This document shows, piece by piece, positions 1 through 5,334 of a DNA stretch of 9,384 nt (its first letter is position 1; each line of letters opens with the position of its first letter). Origin of the DNA: Verrucomicrobiota bacterium. Its GTDB lineage: Bacteria > Verrucomicrobiota > Verrucomicrobiia > Opitutales > UBA2995. The stretch spans positions 1 to 9,384 of the forward strand of contig JAPUIL010000240.1 of assembly GCA_027297085.1 (NCBI GenBank). The letters run 5' to 3'. Below the pieces are notes generated by a model, which saw nothing but the letters and a program-made list of their open reading frames with translations, had not been told where the DNA came from and did not search any database. A program made the position numbers and the translations under genes.

Positions 1-62
1 CCACCTACTGGTTTAAAGAAATACGAGGTCCCATCCTCGACTGGTTTGAGGATACCTACTAA
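1..62 (+). CDS. C-terminal end of an unidentified protein (partial)
   Basis: One + strand frame is open from the window edge to a TAA at 60-62. The visible tail reads TYWFKEIRGPILDWFEDTY, rich in aromatic and charged residues and unlike random translation. The other two forward frames look poorer: one stops at once and the third gives a serine/threonine-rich string. The fragment is too short to assign a family. A hairpin begins 36 bases after the stop, which fits the 3' end of a gene. The reading could still be chance, since only 19 codons are visible. Confidence 0.45.
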   Translation, partial: TYWFKEIRGPILDWFEDTY

Positions 63-98
63 CTCTACTTTGTTAACATTGTTTTCTTGTTATAGTAG

Positions 99-117
99 CT
101 CAGGCATCTTGCCTGAG
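99..117 (+). terminator. Hairpin after the upstream gene, possible terminator
   Basis: CTCAGGCA (99-106) and TGCCTGAG (110-117) form a perfect 8-bp stem with a TCT loop. It lies between the stop at 60-62 and the 3' end of the minus-strand transposase. There is no immediate T-run; the nearest T-rich stretch (125-135) falls inside the presumed insertion-sequence end. It may be a terminator for the upstream gene, or a stop for transcription leaving the transposase. Confidence 0.5.
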
Positions 118-118
118 T

Positions 119-134
119 CTCGAGTTTGGTCTTT
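119..134. repeat. Candidate left terminal inverted repeat
   Basis: CTCGAG, one variable base, then TTGGT, followed by CTTT. This matches the reverse complement of 1881-1897 apart from one substitution and one inserted T. It lies a few bases outside the transposase stop codon, the usual position for an IS end. Confidence 0.5.
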
Positions 135-139
135 TAAAA

Positions 140-1660
140 TCATGCGGTAGCTGCAAACAGTGAGCTGCAGATGTCTGGTTTGTAATTAATCAACTTCGTG
201 TTGTCATGAACTTTATTCTTGAAGTCGGTTAAAATCTCGGGGCGTATGGCTTTGGCCCATAATTCTCTGCGCAATTCGTTGATGAGGTCCTGGGTAGAGG
301 GTCTTTGTTTTTTGGATGGTTTCCTCCATTTTGGCTCGGGAATGGCGGTGGGCTTTCCGCCTTTTCCATAAGCTTTGATAGCGGCAAGGTGTAGCATGGA
401 AAAAGCGGCGACCGCGATTGCGAGGATGTGTTGTACGGAGTTTTCGTTTCTTACTTGGGCCTGCCCCACACCGAGGATTGTTTTTTCGTCGCGGTGGTTG
501 ACCTCGATGTCCCAACGCCAGATGTATTGTTGAAGGAGCTCTTCAAGAGTGAGGTCGGGATCTGTGCAGATCAGGTAAGCGGGTTGGGTGTAGAGTCTAC
601 GCGCGCCCTTGCGCAAGCGGTAACCGACCGGACGGATCACGATCAGGCGGAGGTCCTTCTCTCCGGCAACCCGCCAGCGGATGGGGGCCAGTGTTTTGAC
701 TTCGAACTCGCGCCACTTGCCGCTGGCACGTGCCTGAACCTTGACCCAGGGGATATCCGGATCCTGACGGATTTGCTCCGGCGTGGGTAGATCCTCACCG
801 TAAATCCTTTTGCGCCCGCGCAGCGCTTGTGCCTGCGGCTTGGCACTGAGTTTGGCGTCTTTGCGGATACGACCGATCAGGGTCGTGTTTTCCGGCAGAT
901 TGCGCAGCAGCTTTCTGTTGGTGTAACTGCCGTCAACAACGACATGCAACTCGGGTGCGATTCCGCCGTTTTGCTCGGCCCGTTCCTGCTGGAGTTGCCG
1001 CAGGGTCGCGGCGGCCAGGGCGTTAAGGTTACGCTGCTTCATCTGCTCTTTATAAAACTCGACCTGCTCGAGGGGAGCGGTTTTGCGCGGCTTGCGCGGA
1101 GTCGAGGCGTCCTGAAAGGCGATCGGGATCATCCGCACTTCATTGGTTTCATCGACTACAGCCGCGCTGAACTGAAGTCTGCGCTGTGCCCAGACCAGAT
1201 TCAAGTTAAAGGGCGGGCCGAGAGGATCCTTGCGGTAGGCCGTAGCGGGGATGGTTTTGCCTGTCTTGCGCAGGATCGTATCATCCAGGGCAATACAAAG
1301 CGGACGAGTTGCGGGGCTGAGCGCTTCGACTTCTTTTCTGACTTGGCGAAAGATCACCTCCTCCTTCACCCGGTCCTTGGCATAAAGGGAGTAATCCGCC
1401 GTCCAGTCCCGGAACTGTTTGCCAAAGACTGTAATGAGCGAAGAGACCGTATGGCGTCCCGGGCAAACCAGATGGGCCAGCAGGTGCTCGCGCAGCCGGC
1501 GCGTGCACGAGCCGGTGGAGGAGACATCTTCTTTGCACTGCCTCCAAAGTGCTTCCCACTGGTTCAAGAGCGGTGTGCCGTTTTTTTTTCGATGGTGAGC
1601 GGCGAAGGTGGCACCACTGTACGATGGGCGATGATGTTGGCTTTGTCTTCGATGATCCAC
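140..1660 (-). CDS. IS4-superfamily DDE transposase
   Basis: This protein would cut the insertion sequence at its ends and join it to new DNA. It has 506 residues if it starts at the GTG at 1660. The catalytic triad is visible: D126 in the ALDDT motif, D243 in VVDGS and E386. The diagnostic IS4 pattern Y-x2-R-x3-E-x6-K is exact at Y379, R382, E386 and K393. The N-terminal part before D126 is presumably DNA-binding. The frame is uninterrupted, so the enzyme may be active. The start is uncertain. The GTG at 1660 has an AGGAGA about nine bases upstream, but its first 31 codons overlap the AbrB-like gene and read as arginine/histidine/serine-rich filler. A TTG at 1567 overlaps that gene's TGA stop. 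A -1 frameshift at the A9 run could also supply translation. The family call is firm; the start is not. Confidence 0.9.
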   Translation of the reverse strand: MDHRRQSQHHRPSYSGATFAAHHRKKNGTPLLNQWEALWRQCKEDVSSTGSCTRRLREHLLAHLVCPGRHTVSSLITVFGKQFRDWTADYSLYAKDRVKEEVIFRQVRKEVEALSPATRPLCIALDDTILRKTGKTIPATAYRKDPLGPPFNLNLVWAQRRLQFSAAVVDETNEVRMIPIAFQDASTPRKPRKTAPLEQVEFYKEQMKQRNLNALAAATLRQLQQERAEQNGGIAPELHVVVDGSYTNRKLLRNLPENTTLIGRIRKDAKLSAKPQAQALRGRKRIYGEDLPTPEQIRQDPDIPWVKVQARASGKWREFEVKTLAPIRWRVAGEKDLRLIVIRPVGYRLRKGARRLYTQPAYLICTDPDLTLEELLQQYIWRWDIEVNHRDEKTILGVGQAQVRNENSVQHILAIAVAAFSMLHLAAIKAYGKGGKPTAIPEPKWRKPSKKQRPSTQDLINELRRELWAKAIRPEILTDFKNKVHDNTKLINYKPDICSSLFAATA

Positions 1661-1779
1661 TCGATGGTCTCTCCTTTTTGGAACTCCATCGCTTCGGCCA
1701 AGGCGGTGGGGAAATTAATATAATATTGATCGGCACCCTTCTTACGGGAGATGAGCTGAACTTTGGTTGGATATCCCAT
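1564..1779 (-). CDS. AbrB/MazE-like small protein carried by the insertion sequence
   Basis: The product has 71 residues from the ATG at 1779. An upstream in-frame extension to 1851 is less likely because it would read through the palindrome and promoter-like region. Residues about 5-53 follow the SpoVT/AbrB swapped-hairpin pattern: an early basic segment, the INFPTALAEAM turn and helix, then KGETIEWIIED and a final strand. Such domains bind DNA as dimers and often act as antitoxins or repressors. No toxin gene is adjacent; the partner is the transposase, whose frame overlaps the last third. I infer a regulator of transposition or an N-terminal domain of a frameshifted transposase. A palindrome lies just upstream and could be its operator. 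No good ribosome-binding site precedes the ATG. The fold assignment is from pattern only. Confidence 0.75.
   Translation of the reverse strand: MGYPTKVQLISRKKGADQYYINFPTALAEAMEFQKGETIEWIIEDKANIIAHRTVVPPSPLTIEKKTAHRS
1581..1589 (-). promoter_or_regulatory. A9 slippery run, candidate -1 frameshift site
   Basis: On the minus strand nine A residues lie between G and C. In the AbrB-like frame they read GAA AAA AAA ACG, which contains the canonical -1 heptamer A AAA AAA. Slipping back one base puts the ribosome in the transposase frame at AAC GGC. The product would join the first 66 residues of the AbrB-like protein to transposase residue 27, about 546 residues in all. Transcriptional slippage on the run could have a similar effect. 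No upstream SD-like stimulator or downstream stem was confirmed. Confidence 0.55.
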
Positions 1780-1805
1780 GATTGTCTTTGTGGTTGGTGG
1801 TTTAG

Positions 1806-1827
1806 TATCTAGCGTATATACTAGATA
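1806..1827. promoter_or_regulatory. Palindrome upstream of the AbrB-like gene, candidate operator
   Basis: TATCTAG (1806-1812) and CTAGATA (1821-1827) form a perfect 7-bp inverted repeat around an 8-base AT-rich centre. It lies 27 bases upstream of the ATG at 1779. On the minus strand it contains -10-like TATATA and TATCTA strings, with TTGTTT and TTGTGC upstream as possible -35 elements. Its position suits autoregulation by the AbrB-like product. That link is inference. Confidence 0.4.
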
Positions 1828-1864
1828 ATTAATCTCAGAAAACAAGCACAAAAAAAGGGAAAAT

Positions 1865-1879
1865 TAGATCACCGATCTA
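1865..1879. repeat. Short subterminal inverted repeat
   Basis: TAGATC (1865-1870) and GATCTA (1874-1879) form a 6-bp inverted repeat with an ACC spacer. It lies just inside the candidate right end of the insertion sequence, where transposase-binding or transcription-blocking structures are often found. Its role is unknown. Confidence 0.35.
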
Positions 1880-1880
1880 G

Positions 1881-1897
1881 AAAGAACCAATCTCGAG
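1881..1897. repeat. Candidate right terminal inverted repeat
   Basis: Read on the minus strand from 1897, this begins CTCGAG, a variable base, TTGGT, then TCTTT, matching the left candidate at 119-134 with one substitution and one extra T. It lies upstream of the AbrB-like gene's presumed promoter. A second hairpin, CGTTGC-TT-GCAACG, sits outside it at 1902-1915. Confidence 0.5.
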
Positions 1898-2115
1898 TCC
1901 CCGTTGCTTGCAACGTGGTTGCTGACGGATGGGAAAGTTTGAATGATGCGTTTACTCGAGACATCGCTGCAAGATGCGAGGAGCCTCCCAGTGCTTCTGA
2001 GGTCGAGACTATAGGGAACTATGGTCTGCTTGGTTAAAATACCCTTCCTGATTCCTGAAATAGTCAGTGACCGGCATTGACTCGCAAAAGCGATCGAGGT
2101 TTCAATGCGTGAACA
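1898..2115. other. Non-coding stretch between the insertion sequence and the hypothetical gene
   Basis: I see no convincing gene here. Forward frames contain frequent stops, and a minus-strand frame open across 1864-2184 has an unconvincing composition. The stretch holds a CGTTGC/GCAACG hairpin (1902-1915), an 8-bp stem with a GGAA tetraloop (2007-2026), and a TTGACT string (2077-2082) without a clear matching -10. It may be ordinary upstream DNA of the next gene or the decayed 5' part of a longer one. Confidence 0.5.
2007..2026 (+). other. Hairpin with a GNRA-type tetraloop
   Basis: GACTATAG (2007-2014) pairs with CTATGGTC (2019-2026) through eight pairs including one G-U, closing on the loop GGAA, which fits the stable GNRA class. 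It lies about 90 bases before the hypothetical gene and could belong to its leader or to a small RNA. No function is shown. Confidence 0.35.
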
Positions 2116-2502
2116 ATGGATATTGGAAATTTGGGACCCGGGCTTTATGAAGCTTCCTGGATCGGATTGGTCTTCAATTCGCATTCGGAATGTTTTCAGC
2201 TGACCTTTGTCCTCTTTTCCAAGCCGGAATCGTCATCTAAAACAGACAAAGTGACGCGAACGCTGTGTTTGAATGAGAAGTATGATGATTGGGTCTCCGA
2301 CTTCGCTTCATCAGCCGGGCTGTGTTACAGTAAAAATCAGCCTCTTCAGTGTTTGCCGGGCAGCATCGATATTGATTGCGATGTTTCATTAAAGGCCTTA
2401 CCCGGTTGTACCAAACGTGCGTGTATCCATCAAATTCATTTGGAGGAGATCACTTATGAAGTTCCCACGTCCAATGCCGTGAGTAAGGTGTCCGAGGAAT
2501 AA
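2116..2502 (+). CDS. Hypothetical protein
   Basis: The product has 128 residues and I do not recognise the family. Codon choice looks like real coding. The N-terminal half alternates hydrophobic and polar residues, as in beta strands (about residues 9-34), followed by the KVTRTLCLNEKYDDWVSDF region and a cysteine-containing, acidic C-terminal part. No signal peptide or membrane helix is evident. A strong hairpin begins four bases after the stop, which supports a true gene end. The start is doubtful. The ATG at 2116 has no ribosome-binding site, and the frame is closed by a TGA at 2110-2112. An ATG at 2105 in another frame has GAGG five bases upstream but encodes only 32 residues. The gene may therefore be a 5'-truncated or frameshifted remnant, or start weakly at 2116. 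Confidence 0.55.
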   Translation: MDIGNLGPGLYEASWIGLVFNSHSECFQLTFVLFSKPESSSKTDKVTRTLCLNEKYDDWVSDFASSAGLCYSKNQPLQCLPGSIDIDCDVSLKALPGCTKRACIHQIHLEEITYEVPTSNAVSKVSEE

Positions 2503-2505
2503 CTC

Positions 2506-2535
2506 TAACCCGCATTTCTCACCAAATGCGGGTTA
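2506..2535. terminator. Convergent hairpin, likely bidirectional terminator
   Basis: TAACCCGCATTT (2506-2517) and AAATGCGGGTTA (2524-2535) form a perfect 12-bp stem with a CTCACC loop. It lies between the stop of the + strand hypothetical gene and the end of the minus-strand histidine kinase, the expected site of a shared terminator. Neither side has a long T-run, so termination may be weak, or the stem may mainly protect the 3' ends. Confidence 0.7.
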
Positions 2536-2548
2536 AACCCCGCGAAAC

Positions 2549-3709
2549 TTAGGCAGACAGCTTTGTTTGCAGAGAAATCGGGTAGGTGACCCGGAAGCAG
2601 GTACCTTCTTTTTCGGTTGATTCGAATTTTACGGTTCCTTTCAAGAAATACTCGGTAAGAAACTTAATACTGTAGGTGCCGAGTCCGCGCGTGCTGTGCT
2701 TGGTTGAAAAGTAAGGTTTAAATAAGTGAGTTTGAATTTCTTCTTCCATGTAGGCGGGATTGTGAATCCAGAACTCAACGTGGCCCAGGCCTTTACTTTG
2801 AGTACAGCCTAAAGTTATAAGGTCTCCGGGTTTTGAAGCCTCAATTGCATTTTTCACAAGGTTGGTTAGCACACGACGCAACAGGACCGGGTCGGTTGAA
2901 AAGGTGCAATCTTTGGAGGTGTCGCAGATTCGGAGTTTTACGTCGTAATTTTTTTCTACCGGATAGAAATGAGTGGCCAGTTTTTCGATTTCCTCAAGGG
3001 AATGCACATCGGACGGTTGAGCAGACATATTCTTGATATCTAATGCGGCCACTGTTTGTTGCGCCGAAACTTCCAACCCTAGCTCCTTGGATATCATTTT
3101 AATATTTTCGGTCCACCGATCGAGTTTCTCGGGATCATTTTCTCCGTTTTTGGTGAATTGTGAAAGCAATTCGGAATTGGCTATGACCTCTGTGACCCGG
3201 TTTGCGAGATCGTGCATGAATAGGTTTTGCAGGAGCTCCTTCTGCTTTGATTCTGTGATATCTTGAATTGAAAGGAGCAGTTGAGGCTGTTCGTCGGAAA
3301 AGATTTTCTTCAGGGCTACTTTAATAACAAAACGCTGATCCTGAAAGTTGGTAAGCTCACATTCGCCGTGAATTCCGAGGTGCAGATTTACGTTCCGGGG
3401 AAGGATGCCTGATCCAAGAAAGCGGCTTAGTAGCTTGCCTTCAATTGAGCCGATTGCTCCCTGCCAGTCGCCGGCCTGGATGATTTCATGAAGGTGATAA
3501 CCTTCTACTTGGGAAACGGAATTCTTGTTGAGCCAAGCAAGAGCGCGCGTATTTGCCCGAATTACACGACCATCCGGTCCGAGAAGAAAAACAGGGTCAG
3601 GTAATCCATTCAGGTAGGGGTCCGGGGTATTCAGAGACAAGGATGCCGCTGGATTCGAGAAGAATTCGATTCCGGTAGCACCACGTGTTAACACAGGTGG
3701 TAAGGACAT
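2549..3709 (-). CDS. PAS-domain sensor histidine kinase
   Basis: This 386-residue kinase would autophosphorylate on a histidine and pass the phosphate to a response regulator. A PAS-like sensing domain spans about 33-150 (GLPDPVFLLGPDGRVIRAN to the end of LLLSIQDITESK). The phosphoacceptor is H166 in the motif MHDLANRV. The ATPase domain covers about 235-378, with the N box LTNLVKNAIEA (N287) and a glycine box RGLGTYSIKFL (341-351). The usual D-x-G-x-G segment is replaced by WIHNPAYMEEEI, a variant I know from kinases with an FLHD-type H box. No membrane segment is visible, so it is probably cytoplasmic. No response regulator is adjacent, so it looks like an orphan kinase. The ATG at 3709 has no clear ribosome-binding site. 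Confidence 0.88.
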   Translation of the reverse strand: MSLPPVLTRGATGIEFFSNPAASLSLNTPDPYLNGLPDPVFLLGPDGRVIRANTRALAWLNKNSVSQVEGYHLHEIIQAGDWQGAIGSIEGKLLSRFLGSGILPRNVNLHLGIHGECELTNFQDQRFVIKVALKKIFSDEQPQLLLSIQDITESKQKELLQNLFMHDLANRVTEVIANSELLSQFTKNGENDPEKLDRWTENIKMISKELGLEVSAQQTVAALDIKNMSAQPSDVHSLEEIEKLATHFYPVEKNYDVKLRICDTSKDCTFSTDPVLLRRVLTNLVKNAIEASKPGDLITLGCTQSKGLGHVEFWIHNPAYMEEEIQTHLFKPYFSTKHSTRGLGTYSIKFLTEYFLKGTVKFESTEKEGTCFRVTYPISLQTKLSA

Positions 3710-3787
3710 GAGTCAATTAGGATAAGTGTGTGAGACTTGGTAGGTCTCTATGTGTTGGGTGAGATTTTGCGGATCTCAATAGCTGGG

Positions 3788-3800
3788 TAGGATGATCCTA
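3788..3800. promoter_or_regulatory. 13-base palindrome upstream of the kinase gene
   Basis: TAGGAT and ATCCTA flank a single central G, a compact symmetric site of the kind bound by dimeric regulators. It lies 79 bases upstream of the kinase ATG, close to where its promoter could be. Which protein binds, if any, cannot be told. Confidence 0.3.
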
Positions 3801-3902
3801 GTTGATACTATTTCAGACCAATTGTAACTACTTCTTTTAATTTCAAGCTTCACTAGGAGCTTTTTAGTGTTTTCCCCTAAAGGTTACTGCGTATTCGCTC
3901 TC

Positions 3903-3908
3903 TATAAT
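3903..3908 (+). promoter_or_regulatory. Possible -10 box for asd
   Basis: A perfect TATAAT lies 201 bases before the asd start codon. No good TTGACA-like -35 is found 16-18 bases upstream; the nearest, GTTACT at 3883-3888, is 14 bases away. If used, the transcript would start near 3915 and have a leader of about 195 bases. Confidence 0.35.
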
Positions 3909-3909
3909 T

Positions 3910-3938
3910 CTCAGGGAAAACAAATTTTTCTGAGTTTT
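3910..3938 (+). terminator. Hairpin with T-run in the asd upstream region
   Basis: CTCAG (3910-3914) pairs with CTGAG (3930-3934). The inner AAAA and TTTT can extend the stem with a bulge, and TTTT follows (3935-3938). This resembles a weak intrinsic terminator. The CTGAG arm could also pair with a later CTCAG at 3977-3981, so alternative folds are possible. It overlaps the likely transcription start of asd, so attenuation is speculative. Confidence 0.3.
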
Positions 3939-4109
3939 GTACCTGGTAAACCCCATTGCGCCTTTTAGTTGAGCACCTCAGTTTATCTGGAATTGAAGGT
4001 CCCATACTCACTGATTGTAGAAGACTTATGAACGCCTCGAATTTGCTGAATCCTCGCTTGCTTTCTGATTATCGAATGCACATCTTTGCGCGGTTTAATT
4101 TTTTGAGTA

Positions 4110-5141
4110 ATGAACGACGGATATTCCATTGGTATTGTAGGTGCAACTGGCGCGGTAGGCCGGGAACTGATACATCTCTTGTACGAACGTGAATTCCCGA
4201 TCGTGAATTTGAAGTTGCTGGCATCAGCCCGTTCCAAAGGAAAAACCATCACCTACAAGGAACATTCCTGGACGGTCGGGGAAGCAACTCCCGAAGCTTT
4301 TGATGGGTTGGACATCGTTTTATTCAGCGCCGGGGCCGGCATCACGAAAGAATTAGGGCCGGAAGCTGCCCGCCGTGGCTGTGTGGTTGTAGATAATAGT
4401 TCAGCCTTTCGTATGGAGCCGGATGTGCCCTTGATCATACCTGAAATCAATCCCGAAGCCGGGGCTGAGCACAAGGGTATCATCGCGAATCCGAATTGTT
4501 CGACAATCGTGGCCTTAATGGCCATCTATCCGCTTCATCAGTTGTTTGGCCTGAAGCGATTTATCGCATCCACCTATCAGGCTGTGTCTGGAACCGGTGC
4601 AGCTGCCATTACTGAATTAGACAACCAGGTAAAGGCGATTATGAACAACGAGCCTGTGGTAGCGGAAGTTTATCCTCACCAGATCGCCTTCAACGTGCTT
4701 CCTCACGTGGATGTATTTCTTGAGAATGGCTACACCAGGGAAGAGATGAAAATGCAGAACGAAGGCCGGAAGATAATGGGTCTACCCAATATGAAGGTGA
4801 GCTGTACCTGTGTGCGGGTCCCGGTTTATCGTGCGCACTCAGTTTCTATTCAGGCTGAATTTGAAAAACCGGTCGATGTGGCTGCCGCCAAAGCTGCGAT
4901 TGATTCTTTCCCGGGCAGTGAACTCTGCGACGATGTGGAGAACGACCATTATCCGACGCCGATTGATTATTCGGGCAAGGTGAATTGCGGAGTGGGGCGC
5001 ATTCGAAAGGACACAGCTCTCGATAATGGACTCTCATTATGGGTCAGTGGTGACCAGCTCTGGAAAGGTGCTGCACTAAACGCAGTACAGATCGCCGAAT
5101 TGCTTCACGAACGTGGCTGGGTGGGAAGTTCAGTAGCCTGA
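4110..5141 (+). CDS. asd: Aspartate-semialdehyde dehydrogenase
   Basis: The enzyme reduces 4-phospho-aspartate to aspartate 4-semialdehyde with NADPH in the cytoplasm. This is the branch point to lysine/diaminopimelate, threonine, methionine and, via threonine, isoleucine. Its 343 residues match the family length. The nucleotide-binding loop is GATGAVGREL (11-20). The catalytic cysteine is C130 in NPNCST, followed by the STYQAVSGTGAAA segment (154-166), and the histidine base is H243 in RVPVYRAHS. All key motifs are present. The ATG at 4110 follows an AT-rich stretch without a Shine-Dalgarno site. There is no terminator between asd and the tRNA-Val 99 bases downstream, so asd may be cotranscribed with tRNA-Val, ilvN and ilvC. 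That would link the aspartate pathway to branched-chain synthesis. The function call is secure. Confidence 0.97.
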   Translation: MNDGYSIGIVGATGAVGRELIHLLYEREFPIVNLKLLASARSKGKTITYKEHSWTVGEATPEAFDGLDIVLFSAGAGITKELGPEAARRGCVVVDNSSAFRMEPDVPLIIPEINPEAGAEHKGIIANPNCSTIVALMAIYPLHQLFGLKRFIASTYQAVSGTGAAAITELDNQVKAIMNNEPVVAEVYPHQIAFNVLPHVDVFLENGYTREEMKMQNEGRKIMGLPNMKVSCTCVRVPVYRAHSVSIQAEFEKPVDVAAAKAAIDSFPGSELCDDVENDHYPTPIDYSGKVNCGVGRIRKDTALDNGLSLWVSGDQLWKGAALNAVQIAELLHERGWVGSSVA

Positions 5142-5150
5142 TTTTATAGG

Positions 5151-5224
5151 AGGAAGCGCACCATTTCCAACGGCCTAATCTTTTGGATTTAGTGCTTGAT
5201 AACCCACAGAACAGATGGCTTCCT
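5151..5224. repeat. Spaced inverted repeat between asd and tRNA-Val
   Basis: AGGAAGC (5151-5157) and GCTTCCT (5218-5224) are exact inverted copies 60 bases apart, bracketing most of the asd-tRNA gap. The left arm overlaps an AGGAGG (5148-5153) with no ATG or GTG start at a suitable distance. The pair could form the base of a leader structure before the tRNA, or be chance. Confidence 0.25.
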
Positions 5225-5240
5225 ATCCACCCTTTATTGG

Positions 5241-5318
<78 letters not shown>

Positions 5319-5334
5319 CCCTGTATTGATCCAC

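Larger units (their letters stand above)
118..1898 (-). mobile_element. IS4-type insertion sequence with an AbrB-like passenger gene
   Basis: The element holds a minus-strand AbrB-like gene followed by an overlapping DDE transposase. Candidate terminal inverted repeats lie just outside the genes: CTCGAGTTTGGTCTTT on the left (119-134) and, read on the minus strand from 1897, CTCGAGATTGGTTCTTT on the right. The first 12 positions agree at 11, and an extra T then precedes CTTT in the right copy. No target-site duplication is obvious beside these ends, so the exact boundaries are provisional. By eye the element is more GC-rich than the flanking genes, which fits recent acquisition. It sits directly after a hairpin downstream of a gene stop and does not visibly break a gene. 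Confidence 0.75.
3710..4109. other. 400-base divergent intergenic region
   Basis: This region separates the divergent kinase and asd genes and should hold both promoters. The kinase side has three short inverted repeats in a row: GAGAC/GTCTC (3732-3748), TGAGAT/ATCTCA (3760-3778) and TAGGAT-G-ATCCTA (3788-3800). The asd side has a TATAAT (3903-3908), a hairpin with a T-run (3910-3938) and about 170 bases of AT-rich leader. Short frames here that overlap asd in another phase do not look coding. Confidence 0.6.

Noticed and set aside
827..1723. 298-codon open frame on the + strand
   Set aside because: It lies antisense to the transposase, whose catalytic motifs prove the other strand. The translation has no recognisable domain.
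1864..2184. 106-codon minus-strand frame beside the insertion sequence
   Set aside because: It crosses the candidate IS end and the start of the hypothetical gene, has a serine/arginine-rich filler-like composition, and no ribosome-binding site.
2480..2535. UGA followed by a hairpin, as in a selenoprotein
   Set aside because: The apical loop CTCACC lacks the features of a bacterial SECIS, the preceding frame is only eight codons, and no catalytic motif surrounds the UGA.
3956..4192. Leader peptide upstream of asd
   Set aside because: The frame runs 80 bases into asd in another phase, has no ribosome-binding site, and shows no run of regulatory codons expected of an attenuator peptide.
5142..5240. 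T-box or branched-chain attenuator before ilvN
   Set aside because: There is no T-box sequence, no leader peptide rich in Val/Leu/Ile codons and no terminator-antiterminator pair. The complete cloverleaf with encoded CCA shows a real tRNA rather than a tRNA mimic.
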